DNA of 64,000 bases from Phascolarctos cinereus (GCF_002099425.1 NW_018343954.1:20173501-20237500), one strand, 5' to 3'. Shown: positions 25,991-38,488, counted from the stretch's first letter. Made by a program: numbers and translations. The notes: generated from the sequence alone by a model not told the origin.

Positions 25991-26479
25991 ATTTACTACT
26001 GATGGTGGACCATTTCACATTTAGATCTAAAATAAAACATATATATATATTCACCTTCATATAATCACATGGATTACCTTATGGAGCTGTGGTAATAAAA
26101 ATATTATATAAAACAAAAGGTGCTATTGAAATAGCAACTTTATCATAGGAAAAAGATATGAAAATTTATATTCCCTATGCCCATTCGGATAAATGACAGA
26201 CTCCTCCTTATAAAGAACAGTCCTATGTTGACAAAGCATGTTCAGCTCCCTGCTGGTATGCTACAAGCCCTAAGGTTATTTTTTCTGACATATTTGTACA
26301 CAATCAGGTTATGTTCAGTTCCTTATGAAATCAGTGAGTATGCTCTCCAACCAATCAATATTAGCCACTAATAAACTCCTAAGCAGCCATTTCACTGGGG
26401 GTCAGATCCTCAAGCATAACACTCACGTTTCTGCTAATGATATCAGTAACTATTCTTCGACACTTTTCTTCCAAAACTA

Positions 26480-26640
26480 CCCTACAGATATTGCACATTG
26501 ATCTGTCCCTTACTAATTGCAAGATCCTGGGCAAATCTCTAACATACTCTGAGTATTGTCATTCTTATCTGTAAAATGACGTAGTTGGACACTAAATGAT
26601 ATTGAAGGTCCTTCTACCTTTGACACTGGATCTGTGTAGA
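26480..26640 (+). repeat. MIR-type SINE
   Basis: 'gcaagatcctgggcaaatct', 'cttatctgtaaaatgacgta' and 'tgatattgaaggtccttcta' in MIR/MIR3 order. Confidence 0.75.
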
Positions 26641-27689
26641 AGTCTGGAATACATTTTCTCCACTGTTTTGGTGATGATATACTATATTGTAGAATCAGAG
26701 GTCATATGTGTCCTGCTTATTTTCTCTCTACTACCAAGAGAGTATGCATTTGTCCCAAACTGAGTAAATAAGACTCTTTTTTCTTACTTTTATTATGTAC
26801 TTCTCTTTTCCCAGAGCGTAGCAAGACATACCCTAGGAAAGAGACTATCACATTTTGCCTAAGTATGCCATTTGATCATCAGTGGCAATAGGGAGTTAGG
26901 TAAAGAGATGACAATTTTGTAATACAGCTTTCCTCTGACTCTCAGTTGCTCCTGAATAAACCTTCCATCCTTTGTACCCAACACAACTAAAAAAGTGTAA
27001 TAGTATAGTGCACCATTTAGAGATTGTGCTAGAGTCAGAGGAGACCAGCACACAAAAATTTCTGTTTTGTTACCTCTCAGTAGTTCACTCCGTTCATTGT
27101 TCTTATATTGGTTTCAATATTCATTTATTGATCTGAAATGCTATTTTGGCCATAAGGTCACACAACAATATTTCAAAAACTTAGCTTCAATAACATCTAC
27201 AGAAAACAAATATTTGAATAGTAAAATAGTTTAAATATTACAGTAGTAACCTATAAATACTGTTAAAAAGCAAACACTAAAAATCCTAGCTTTCAAAGGC
27301 TTCTGGAAATACTCCCGACTGAAAAACACTAAGCTTTCCCAAATAACCACATAGAAAACTTTTTTTAAAACAGCAACTTTGGTTTTGGACAGTGTTTCAA
27401 AATTAAGGAGAGAAATATGTTTTCTCGGTTGGACAGAGAACAGATGATTCTTGATACATAAGCAGATATATGCATTTTTCAAGGTTCAAATGTGGCCAGA
27501 TAATTTCTAAATATCTTCCTAAAAATATGTGTATGTGTGTTCACTTGCAGTGTGCATGCATAAGAGAAAGAGAGAGAACCTAGTGGTTTTTCTAGCTTGA
27601 TTTTATAGAATAGCTTATACAAAGAAAATCTGATGTACTTGCCTTCTCCTGATCTTGTTGTTTACAAAATGCCAAATAATAAATGGGAT

Positions 27690-28048
27690 TTCCATTTTTA
27701 TTGAATTTTTTTTAATGAATTGATCAACTATTCCTGTATTGCAGAGAAGTCTTTGTATGAATCTGCCCCACAAAGGCAACAGAGGTATTTTGGTATGATG
27801 TAGGCACAGTCATGTGATTGTCACCTAAATAGATTTGTATTTATGTTATTTTACAAGTTTATTTGTTATTACAATTATGGTCTTTCCTTCGATGATAATG
27901 ACAAAAAATCTTGAAAATAAAACAAAACAATAAATGGAACAAGTAGTGATTGGCTGACACCCCACGGCCAAGTGCAGGCTCCACCAGGTTTCAGAGTAGC
28001 AAGGTCATCACAGTATGGTACAAATAGAGCATCATTTTAGAGTGGAAT
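27690..28048 (-). other. PCDH7: Probable 3' UTR of the PCDH7 short isoform with candidate poly(A) signals
   Basis: Sequence just after the TGA at 28049 is not recognisably repetitive. AATAAA hexamers on the minus strand occur at 27863-27858 (about 185 nt after the stop) and 27702-27697 (about 350 nt after). Either could define the mRNA end. The UTR extent is an inference and there is no transcript evidence. Confidence 0.4.
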
Positions 28049-28084
28049 TCAGCCAAACACAGTAATGTATGGATGTGGATGAAT
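28049..28084 (-). CDS. PCDH7: Protocadherin-7 short-isoform terminal exon, coding part
   Basis: On the minus strand a pyrimidine-rich tract ending TTTCAG (AG at 28086-28085) is followed in phase 0 by 12 codons reading IHPHPYITVFG-stop, with TGA at 28051-28049. From memory, the human short isoform ends ...KYSKQ-MRLHPYITVFG, so eight of eleven residues (HPYITVFG) are identical and the length is the same. Exon 1 ends ...KYSKQ on a phase-0 donor, so the joined protein is 1074 aa. The exon is far too short for ORF finders; I identified it by the residue motif, phase and splice acceptor. It gives the form that lacks the long-isoform cytoplasmic tail. The change of the first three residues (MRL to IHP) is either lineage divergence or reflects my recollection of the human sequence. 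Confidence 0.9.
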   Translation of the reverse strand: MHPHPYITVFG

Positions 28085-29429
28085 CTGAAAGAAGGAAAAT
28101 AAGATTTATGCAGGTAGAATATGTTGAAAACATGCTTTTCCTAATTTAAATATGCCAAATGGAATACTCTGGCTGAGATATCATCAGGCTAATTTTTATT
28201 TCATTTGCAAATTATGTGTTTATAAATAATGAATGCATTGGAGAAAAAGTTAACTGTTAGACAGATACTATTTGGAAGCTTTAACAAGTTTTCGTGTTTG
28301 TATACAACCTTAGAGTTCAATACAAACATCACTAAATTCCTGAAAATAAACCTTTACTTTGCTTTTAATACATTAATTCACCAGAAGTGATAATTACGAT
28401 TAGTTCTAGTGGTTTCAGCTTAATTCTTCTTGGAATGTGTCTTCTCCGACAACACATGCTAAATAAAGCATCATGTAATATAGCACAACACAGCATCTTA
28501 AAAAAGCTTTAAAAAAGAGCTTCCCACAAAAATATATGGGGAAGGTTAGCTTATTTAATACAGATTAGAGTCAATAAAAGAAGATCATTGTTTATATTTT
28601 TCTAGATCAGTTTTACCTAGTTTAAAGATAAACACAGTAAACTCAGAAGTAACAAAAATATATACAATTACTAAGCTGTATTTCATAAATAAACAAAATA
28701 TTTACTGCATCCCCAAGAGTTCTAAATCCCAATGCAGTGAATAAAGTCGATGCTTTTAGTGAGGAAAAGAATTTGGAGTAGAGATTTCACAATTTGTCAA
28801 TTTAATAATTCATGTGCTACTAGTACCCATGTTTAGCATTTAACTTCCTAGAATTAACTGAAAAATGCCCAGGTGGCTGTAGGTGTACTATGAAGCTTGA
28901 TAAAATGTACATTGTATGGATATTATTTAAAAGTTTTGCTAGAAAACTCATACAGAAGAAACTTGAGTTGCTAATCAGTTACCAGGCTGGTATAAAATTT
29001 AAAAAAGTTTAAATGAATTGAGATACCAAACAATATAAGCAACACACATATGCATACACTCTATCATAACTGAAGAGAGATCAAAGATTAGCCAAGCCAC
29101 CATTATTTTTCAAAGTTAAAGACAGGACTGGTTAATTAAGTTGAAACTGTATTCATTTTTTTTTCCTAACCAAAATAACTCCTGAATGTTTCTCTCCGTG
29201 AAACAATGAATGCCCAAAGATATCATTACTTAATTAAAAATGTCACCTAAAAAGAGAAATTATATTTTCTTCTACTAATAAGGGCAGGTAACTCTCAGAA
29301 TTTAAAGAAAGTTTTTATTCTGTGTAATTCTATAGTACAATCTGCAGAGCTCCAAATGTAAGTTAGAATAGGCATATTCATTTATATTAATAAGTAACAC
29401 AAACTTGTAGAATGTTATAAGAATTTATT

Positions 29430-29620
29430 TTCTACAGGTTTTATGTTCTGGTGGTAAGAATACTACATTGAGAGTTCTCTCGCTGAATTATGTGACCTTG
29501 AGCACAACACAGTTTCTATGGGCCTCGGTTATCCCATCTGTAAAAGATGGCTATTATACAAGATGACCACCAACTTTTCTTCTAGTTATAAAATACTCTC
29601 ATCCTTGTATTTGTAGGCAT
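29430..29620 (+). repeat. MIR-type SINE in PCDH7 intron 1
   Basis: 'attatgtgaccttgagcaca', 'gggcctcggttatcccatct' and 'gtaaaagatggctattatac' match the MIR core. One of very few repeats in this intron. Confidence 0.75.
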
Positions 29621-31669
29621 AAAAATTATGCAGATGATTATTTTATTTGTCATTTAAAATTGCTAATTGTTTAATACAAGTCAGTACATTTGCCATATTT
29701 TGGTATATTAAAATTTTCATCTAAGAATGATGTGTAACTGTGTCTTCCAGAAAAATACAACCATTTTTGTACATATATGCATGCATATATTCCTATGTAC
29801 ATATGTAACTGATTTTTCTTCTGCTGTAAATTTTCCTTAAAGTTGCAATGATGAAGAAGAAATGTGCTGTTTCCTATCAATTGCGTAGTTCAGTAAAAAT
29901 ATAAATCTACTTTATTTCCAAACCATCATCCAAACTCTTTTGCCTTCCATATAAATTAATCAGGCAGAAAAGTGATTTTCAGTTATTTTAATCCAAGTTG
30001 TATCAGCTCATAATAGATGGAAGCCATGTGTGACCTTCTTATAACCTTAGATACAGGTTATTTTATTCAGTAGATAGAATTTGACTGGCATTGGCCTCAA
30101 TTTTATTAGGTATCAGTTCTTGACATATTCTCTCATATCAAATGTCAGAAAAATCTAACCCTATGAATTTCAATTATGTTTTAATTGGGTTAATAGTAAT
30201 AATCAACAAGAAACATGCTGGAGAATTCAATTTTTCAAAAGTTAAACTACAGAATTGGGGTGACCCCTATACTTAAACATGAATGCTGCAGTCAAACTTA
30301 AATTATGTCATAGGCACAAATAAGTACACTATTTACATAAAGCTTAGTAGCATAGCAGCAAATGACCCATTTGCTTCCCTAATTTCAGTTATCATTTAAT
30401 CTTTTGTATTTAGTGCACTACATAGAATATATTCAGTATCATTTGATTAAGTGAAGAGCACATTATAAAGACTTAATTCAACAGTCAGTTATTCAAAGGA
30501 AAATTGATACAAAAGTTACTCTAAGATTTTTTTTTTTGTATTTCAGGATCGGTTTGCCGACTGAATTTTTAAATCAATATTTAATCCAGTGTACCTTCCA
30601 TATTCTAACTCAAATAATAGAGTGGTAGGAATCCCATAAGCACACTAGATAGGATAACATTTTGCCTGTATAATACAATTTGTTTTCCAAATACCACTGG
30701 GAAATGCAAATAGAATAAAAGGAAAACACATAAAAACAAATAAAAGTCACAGGTAAATATTAATATCAAATATTAACTAGACACGTGTATTTCCATTTAA
30801 TCTCACGCACAGTGACTGTCTTCTTTTGGGACACCTAAAATCATAGGATGGTGGTGTTGTTTTGCAGGTTTAAAAAATTAAAGATAGTTCATTTAAAGTT
30901 CTGGTCCAAAAGCAAAACATCTTAACAACCACCAAGGCCACAAGTTCTACAAAGCACACTTTGTGTGAAGTGGAAAGGTGAACCATCATTTGAATAATGC
31001 AGCAAAATCCTGCCTTGCCCTCAATTATCTCTGTAATTTAGATTAAGGGCAAGGACATTTACTGAAATTACCCAGATAATGGTAATGTGAAGACTGGGAC
31101 TAAAAAGCCAGTTTTTCTAAGGAGTAGGTTTCTGAAGTGACTCACAGAACCTCTCCACTCCACATATCAGTGTGAAAATAGATTCCAGCCAGAAAAACTG
31201 AAGAAGTTGTTTGAATTTCTCAGCATCTGTAAAAAACCAAAAAGTGGAATACTCTATAGCCCTACCACATAGCTATCCCTCCTAACAATGTAACTATAAG
31301 CAAAAACTTAAGAGTCACTATTTTTCAGGATTTCATAGTGTTAATATAAGTTTCTTTTACAATTACCTGAAGACAAGAAATTATAAGGAGAAAGCAATTC
31401 TGTTAATGCAACTAATCAATATACAAAGTTATTAACTAAAGCTACAGATAAAAATAAAGTTCACAGGTTAGATGAAATTCTAGGATCTGGATTAGCCCAT
31501 AACAAAAATAATTAAGACATCAAAGTTTTAACCTAAATTCTAAATGAAGGTCCGAAACAGAACAAAATTATAAACAATTTTTCTTTCTATGACTTTAATC
31601 AGAGAAAATATATTTCAGTAGTTCTGAAAAAGCTCAGCACAATGGCTTTAGTTTATAAATATAAAATTC

Positions 31670-31770
31670 AACCCCAGAATTTCAACAAACATTTCTTGAG
31701 TATATTATTATGTGAAAGGCACTATGTTAGATGCTGAGGAGGCTACAAAGATGAACATTATCTAAATGAA
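31670..31770 (-). repeat. L2-clade LINE tail fragment in PCDH7 intron 1
   Basis: 'caacaaacatttcttgagta' and 'aggcactatgttagatgctg' resemble the tail seen at 9055, in the same orientation. Confidence 0.55.
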
Positions 31771-34136
31771 ATACAAATCAGAATCAGGACCAAGAAAAAA
31801 AAAAGAAGCATGTACATTATGATGGATGTCTACACCAGATGTAGTCTTGTAAATAGAATCCATATCTTTTCACAACAATATTATAGATATGAGGTTATCA
31901 GTTACTAATGACAATGATGGGGATAGATACCTCTTCCATTCATGATCCTGGAGGGCACAGATTTACTTGATTTTATAAACTCTGCATATATTTTAAATCT
32001 CTCATGATAATGAAAATTTTCTTCAGATCCTTTTGGCAGCTTGCATGATGTATTTCATTTGCATCATGGTTTTTCCTGTTTGATGTCTTTGCCCAGTTAA
32101 GATACTAACACCAACATTATTTTATTTATAAGTGTATCAATTTGCCTTTTAAACAGGATGCCAAAAGTCCTGATCTCTGCTGCTTTAAAATATGCAAGTA
32201 TATAGACGAAACCCTATTTGAAAAGCCAAATGCCTCTCAACTGTATGAGGAGTTTTGATGAGATGTGTGTAAATCTGGCACCATCTATACCCTCTCATAA
32301 CCATAAAATTACACAACTGTGAATACAAATGCCACTCAGGAACAATATTATCAGTACCCACAGAAGCTGCAGTGCAATAAGAGTCAGTCTGGGGGAAGTT
32401 CTCTTTTCCATGCTGCTTTTTCACTTTTTGCTATTGTTTATATTTTTCTAGGGAAATACTGGATGCCATTAATTTACATGCATGCTTTACCAGTGGTATC
32501 TAAATACTTCCAAGTGCATGACACTATTTATTTTGACTGGACTATTGCTCAGCTGCAATTCTGATAAAGTCATCAAAGAGTTATAAGCCAAGTCTGCATT
32601 TCAAAATAACAAAACAAAACAAAACACTTGAGACAAAACATTTAAACAGTCGGTAGATATTATGACCACTTGCCACAAGCTTGCCATTACATTAAACTTC
32701 AAGACTAAAAGAACAAGCCAACAAGCCCAAGTGTAAAAATTATACTAATTTAAAGACACTTAAACAAAATCAAGTAGATGTTTATGGTTCCATTCAAAGT
32801 TGTTTCCCTGGGTTTCTCTGACTGATTCATTGAAAAGCATGATGATTTTATTTTCTTCTCCAAAGAGACCCCACAAAGTGCTACATGTACAATATTTTCT
32901 AGTAAGACAGTGTTAATAATTTATCTAGCAAAAGATAATCAATATCTCTTTTGTACAGTAGCTTTAAGGAAACCTATAACAATACATGAACATGTTTATT
33001 TAGACTAGAAACCTCTGTGGCCAACATCTAACACACCACCATGGACTATTAAAAGAAAGGTAGAATTTCTAATTAAGCTTTGAATGTACATCTTGAGAGT
33101 AATTCTCTTATTAAGAGGTATTTGGTTATTATTATCATAGGTTGCTACAGTACTAGAATAACAATTTTTCCAAAAGGTATAGCTGCTGTATCTATGTAAT
33201 AAATGTTACTTCAAGATTATAACATTTTTGAGGACTGCACATTATTAAGGCAATACTAGTAAAGCTTAATTACATGTTTCTTGAAGTTCATGTAGATTTT
33301 GCACTGTTTCTACAATTCACCAATAATTTTAAAAAAACTGTCAAATACTCCATTTGTACTCTTAATACATCATGAAGCACACCAAAAAGAAAAATGCTTG
33401 CAAACAGGACAACTATCACAAAAGTCTCTGGCTTAGTTGAAATAACAAATGGATCATACAATCCAACAATACTTTTAATCTTTCAATACTGAACATGGAG
33501 GATGCAAATACTGGTTGCATATTATAAAAGTATAATTCTTATAGGTACTAAAGCACTTTAAGTCATTCTGTACCATATTTGCATACTAATAAATGGCAAA
33601 GAAAGCATTTTTGTCAAAGCAGTCAGAATTTCAAGGTCCTGGACTTGGCACTGCATTTGCATGAATCAGCATTCACCTATCCATGAAATCTTACATAAGG
33701 TGTAATTTAGTTAAAACTTTTAGAGTGTCTAATTTGTGGAGATTATAGGGAAAAAAATTAAAGTTTTTCTAATAAGAGGCAGCTTTCTGCCCAAGACTAA
33801 AGCAAACAATCTCAGGCTAAAGTCGTCATACCAACACACACACAAGGGGGTTGGCATGATCAAGATGAATAAAAAACTGTCATTTGTAAAATTAGGGGCA
33901 AAATACTGCTTGTTTTCACTATTCCTTTGATGAATGTCAAATACATTTGTAACTTTCAAGACAAACTGATAAAACTGAATTAATGTTCAACTCAATGAAC
34001 AGTGCTATAATTAAGCACAAGTTTCTTTTAAAAAGCAACATTTTTGTAAAGATCTGAATGAGCAAGCAACCCAAAAGAAGGTGCACAACCTCAAAGTTAA
34101 CATCTTGTAATGGATGTATTTATATATACATATCTA

Positions 34137-34163
34137 TTAACATGTATTTTGGAACAATCTTAC
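34137..34163 (-). other. PCDH7: Read-through extension of PCDH7 exon 1 (alternative C-terminus)
   Basis: If the donor at 34163-34162 is not used, the exon 1 frame continues for eight codons (VRLFQNTC) to a TAA at 34139-34137. This would give a 1071-aa protein. The donor is a near-perfect CAG|GTAAGA, so splicing is expected to dominate. Intron-retained protocadherin transcripts are plausible but not demonstrated here. These residues should not be taken as the default C-terminus. Confidence 0.5.
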
Positions 34164-37100
34164 CTGTTTGCTGTACTTGTTATTGGTTTGACAGCTGTAC
34201 TCAGAACAATGATCTGATCCAATTGAAATGTTATCTCCTGCTCCCACAAAAGTGTTAGCTGGCGGGAGATCTTGTACGGCCTGGTGTTTTTTTCCAGCAG
34301 TAGGTGACTGGGGATGAAGCTGGACAGTAGGCAGTGGAGAACTGGATTTGTAATGCCTTGCAAGGTCAGGACTTCCTGGACCTCCATTGACTGACCGGTA
34401 TCGTCCCATGCTAGGGCTATCTGAGAGCTTTTCATTGACACTATCATACCTTTGTCCATTTGGTTTAGAAGCCTCTACTGTTACAATGCTGCTGTAGAGA
34501 GGTTGCTTTGATTTTTTATTTTTCTTGTCCTTTTTAGGCTTTTTAGATTTGTCATGCTGCTGGGGTGTAAAAAAGTCCTCGTGATCTTTTTTACCTGCCT
34601 CATATCCATTTTTATTTTTGGACCTGCAGTATCTTGCCATTACTACAATCAAGATAATCAGGATGACTGTCATGATCCCAGCAACAACCCCTATTACAAT
34701 ACTCAGTCTCTGTTTGCTAATTTCATAACTAGGGTCACCAGCAATATCTTGAGTTAATGGAGTGTGCAAACTTCGGGTTATTTGGGAGTCAACCACAGTA
34801 GCATTTGAAACACTTTCATTGACAAAGACATGAACCAAAGTGGTGGTGGATTGTGAAGGCTGTCCACTGTCATTGACTTGTACCACTAACCGGTGCAAGC
34901 CATAATGTTTCTGGGCCAGTTTCCCCACTAAGGACACAACCCCACTAGTGGCATCAATTTCAAACAACTTGAAGGGATTTCCTCCCACAATACTATAGTT
35001 AAGATCTGCATTTACACCAGTGTCACTGTCAGTTGCCAGCACTGTGGCGACCACTGTTCTTACATTACTTGAAGGTGGCAGTAAAGTGTAGGAGATGTTG
35101 TTAGGAAAGGTAACTGTGGGAGCATTGTCGTTTTCGTCCATCACAAAAAGAGATACAGTAGCTGTGGCAGACCTTGGAGGATCTCCTCCATCTACTGCCT
35201 TCACTTTGAAGGTGTACGTAGTCTGATGCTCCCGGTCAAAAGCTGTAGTAGAGTAAATTGTTCCTGTGTCATTTTCAATGGAAAAAATGTTACTATCCTC
35301 CTCTATGTACAAGCTCATTTCTGCATTTTGCCCTTTGTCAGCATCCATTACAGTGACCATCCCTACTGGGCTATTGGGCTGCAAATTTTCTTTCACATAA
35401 AAGGTAAAAACATCCTGCATAAACTTAGGATCGTTGTCGTTCTTGTCAGCCACCTGCACTATCACAGTGGTGCTGCCCTGCAGGATTGGTATGCCTTTGT
35501 CTTTGGCAGTCACTTTAAACTCATACCTATCATTCTGCTCCCGGTCCAGCACGGTATTGACTAGGATATCCCCAGAGTCCGGATCAATCGCAAAGATCCC
35601 CATTACAGAGGAGTCCAGGGAGTATGCGATCTCCGCATTCTTCCCACTGTCTGCGTCTGTGGCCACTACCGTGGCCACCCTCTCCCCAGGAATGTTGTTT
35701 TCAGGGAAATAGACCTCCACCACCGACTGGTCAAATACTGGGGGGTTGTCATTGGTGTCTCCGACCTTCACCACTAGAGAATTGTTACTGGAAAGACTGG
35801 GGCTGCCTGAGTCCACTGCCACTATGACAACATTGTATTCCCGGGTGCTCTCGTAGTCCAGGGGGGCTGAAGTATGTAGGAAGTACTTTTTCTTGTTTTG
35901 GTCACCCTCCGTGTCGCTGGCCGGCTTAAGCTGGAAGGGCACGTCCCCCACCACCGTGCAGGTGACCACCCCGTTCTCCCCTTGGTCTCTATCTGACACC
36001 TGCACCAGGGCTATGGGGGTGTCTACCAAAACGTCTTCGGCCACGTTTGCCACCCCGTCCTTAAGCGGGATGCGCCCGATTTTGCGGATCTCGATGGACG
36101 GCACATTGTCGTTCTCATCTTTGATATTGAGCACAACCGTAGCCTTGTCGGTCTTCGGGGGCTGCCCCCGATCCCGGGCCATGACCGTGAAGCGTAGCTG
36201 GTTCACCTCCTCGCGGTCTATGCGGTGCAGGACACTAAGCCAACCCGTGGTCTCGTCCAGCCTGAGCAACCGCCTCACGTTCTCCGTGGCGGCCCCGAAG
36301 ACATACTCGATCTGACCATTCACTCCCACGTCCAAGTCAGCGGCGCGGAGCTGCAGTATCGGAGTGCCGGGGGTGCTGTTCTCAGCCAGATCAGCTTCGT
36401 ACACGCTCTTCTCGAAGCGGGGGCTGTTGTCGTTCACGTCGGTGATTAGCACCCGCAGGATGGCTTGAGAGGAACGCGGAGGGTCGCCTCCGTCCCGCAC
36501 CCTAAGGGTCAGTTCGTAAGAGTCCCGCTGCTCCCGGTCCAGCGCCCCCTTGACGATCAGCTGTGGCTGTTTCTCACCGTCCGGAGTGTCAGCCACCTGC
36601 AACTCGAACACCGTGCTCCGGCCCCCGCTGCCTGAGGCGCTGCCCCCTCCGCCCTCGGACGCCTCCAGACGCCGCTTGGAGCTGCCCGGGCTGCCGCTGC
36701 CCCCGCCGCCACCCCCGGGGTAGGGGGCGCTCTCGATCGCCCCTCCGCGACGGCTTTCTCCACCGCCGCCGCCACCCCCGCCGCCCCCGGGCTCCTGGAG
36801 CAGCTCATAGCGCTCGATGCCATTACGGCCGAAGTCGCGGTCGGTAGCAGTGGGGAGAAGGTAGAGTGTTCCCACCGGCCGGTTCTCCTCCACCGTGAGA
36901 GTGAGGACGGGAGAAGGGAAGGTAGGGGTGTTGTCGTTAATGTCCAGCACGATGACCCGGCCCTCGAAAAGGTCCACCCAGCTCTGAGAGGGGCCGATCA
37001 CCGAGACCTCGAAGTCCAGGAAGCACTCGTTCTCGTCGAAGATCATCTGGCACTGGGGCAGCTTTTCCCGGTCGATGCGGCGCTCGCTAGTGCTCAGCTC

Positions 37101-37352
37101 CCCGGTGATGTTGTCGATCTTGAGGTATTCGGAGCCCGACTCCAGACTGAAAGTCACCTCTCCGGAACCCGTCACGATACCCAGGTCTGAAGCCACGTTC
37201 CCGATGCGGACATCCGCGGGTCCTTCCTCAGCCAACCGGTATCTCAGGAGCTGCTTGGCGGCGGCCAGGGTGACAGAGACCGGCAGGAGGAAACAGCAAA
37301 GGCACCAGCAGCACCAGCCGCGCACCAAGCCCATAGTCCGCATTTTCAGCAT
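34164..37352 (-). CDS. PCDH7: Protocadherin-7, large first coding exon (residues 1-1063)
   Basis: This exon encodes a delta-1 protocadherin, a calcium-dependent homophilic adhesion molecule of the plasma membrane. A signal peptide covers about residues 1-32. Seven cadherin repeats follow, with DxNDN calcium-binding linkers at about 137-141, 305-309, 412-416, 532-536, 636-640 and 739-743. The membrane span is about 884-905. The cytoplasmic part has a Lys-rich stretch (935-949) and then the conserved Ser/Tyr-rich motifs (about 955-1063). Recalled human PCDH7 (1069 aa) is nearly identical outside the signal peptide and a Gly-rich loop in EC2 (about 189-244). The start is supported by an in-frame TAG 18 nt upstream (37371-37373), an A at -3, and agreement with the human N-terminus. 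The exon ends CAG|GTAAGA in phase 0. The PP1-binding RRVTF motif of long isoforms is not encoded here. Confidence 0.98.
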
Positions 37353-37440
37353 CTTCTCCTGCTGCTGCTGCTACTGCTCCTTATAACAAAACACCCCTCT
37401 TTCGTCTCCCCCCCCACCCCCGGTCCCTACCACCTACCCT
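35900..37440. promoter_or_regulatory. CpG island over the 5' half of PCDH7 exon 1
   Basis: GC content and CpG frequency rise sharply between about 35.9 and 37.4 kb, with many cg dinucleotides in EC1-EC4 codons and the Gly-rich loop. The rest of the window is AT-rich and CpG-depleted. Such an island at the first exon is typical of delta protocadherin genes and implies a broad, TATA-less promoter nearby. Edges are judged by eye. Confidence 0.75.
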
Positions 37441-38453
37441 CCCCCTAATTCTCTCTCCTCTCCGGGAAAGAAAAGGCGAGAGGGAAGGGAGGGGGGGAAG
37501 AACAACGTGTAGAGTCTGGTGGGTGATCAATTATAAATCCTTTTTTCTTCTTTCGAAAGTTATCGTTTCATAATTCATGCAATGGATGATAATCACCCGG
37601 GGAGGGATGGCAGATTCCCCCTCCCCTCGTTTCAGTTGAAATACTTACAGTTCACGGGACAATATGCTGGCTGCCTTTCCTCTCCCCCCCCAAAAAAAAG
37701 ATTCACCCCAATAGATTGGGATGAATTTTCTCTTCCTGCTTCTGGTCTTCTTTCTGGTTTAACTGTAATCACTTTGGCAGTCTTGTAATAAAACGAAGAG
37801 CACATACAGTGCAATTTTGCAGCACCCCCCGCCCCCACCCCAATCCCCTCCCGGATCACTGCTTCTGCTACTCGAGTTTAGTACAATTCACGCTCTCGCT
37901 GAAGCCGCTTACTACAAAAAGCATTTGCTTTTTCTCTTTGTACACAGGAAAATGTTAACCGCTTCATTCAAAAGGGTCTGTGTCCTGCAACAAGCAAGTC
38001 TCAACTACAAATCCTTTTGGCAATATGGGAAGAGAGAGAATTAAAAATCCCCAATCATATCCGTGGCTGAACAGTTCATAGTAGACCACCTTGCATTACA
38101 GCACAGTCCGCAGAAAATTCCCTCTGGTTAGAAGAAAAGCAGCCAAATCCATCTTCAGAGATCGTCTAAATATTCAATTCTTTCTCCGGGGAGGTTTGAT
38201 TTTTTTTTTCCTTAACTACTCTGCGCAAGGTCATTAGTCACAAAGCAACCATACAAAACTGCAGAAGCCGTTTGCCCTGGATTTGCAAAGGCTGAAGAAA
38301 TGCACACAGCACAGTCCCCAAGTTTGTTTTTGCATCCGCAGTTTCTATGCCTTACCTGCATTTGCTCTGCATGTGTTATAGCAATGTGGATCTGCAGCAC
38401 TGTGAGCGATTCACAAATGAGATTGCAGTCTCTGCTCTCTCTCTGCTCTCTCT

Positions 38454-38488
<35 letters not shown>

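Larger units (their letters stand above)
21050..27690. other. Long non-coding stretch with scattered SINE fragments
   Basis: No supported gene. MIR-like pieces lie at 21740-21900, 24370-24540, 25285-25440 and 26480-26640. There is an AT/CA microsatellite (22667-22735) and a tRNA-like SINE head near 25775. If long PCDH7 isoforms extend beyond the window as in human, this lies in their second intron (inference). Confidence 0.5.
28085..34163 (-). other. PCDH7: PCDH7 intron 1 (6079 bp)
   Basis: The donor is GTAAGA at 34163 and the acceptor is pyrimidine-rich TTTCAG ending at 28085. The interval is AT-rich. Apart from a MIR-like SINE near 29430-29620 and an L2-clade LINE tail near 31670-31770, I recognise no interspersed repeats, in contrast to the flanks. 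No other coding exon is seen. The low repeat density suggests retained regulatory sequence, but I cannot show conservation from one sequence. Confidence 0.8.

Noticed and set aside
26180-26400. Segment with 'ccaatcaatattagccac' and 'aataaactcc', reminiscent of a retroviral LTR end
   Set aside because: No paired LTR, no clear boundaries or target duplication; too weak to call an LTR fossil.
1-28048. Search for long-isoform PCDH7 exons (RRVTF-containing tail)
   Set aside because: No minus-strand segment with that motif was found; in human these exons lie far downstream, so they are probably outside the window.
34058-37386. Many plus-strand frames of 60-140 codons opposite PCDH7 exon 1
   Set aside because: They are antisense shadows of the GC-rich exon; the minus-strand frame is the conserved one.
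37376-37386. TATA-like 'ttataa' just upstream of the PCDH7 start codon
   Set aside because: It lies less than 40 nt from the start codon, leaving no room for a normal 5' UTR, and the region is a CpG-rich promoter type.
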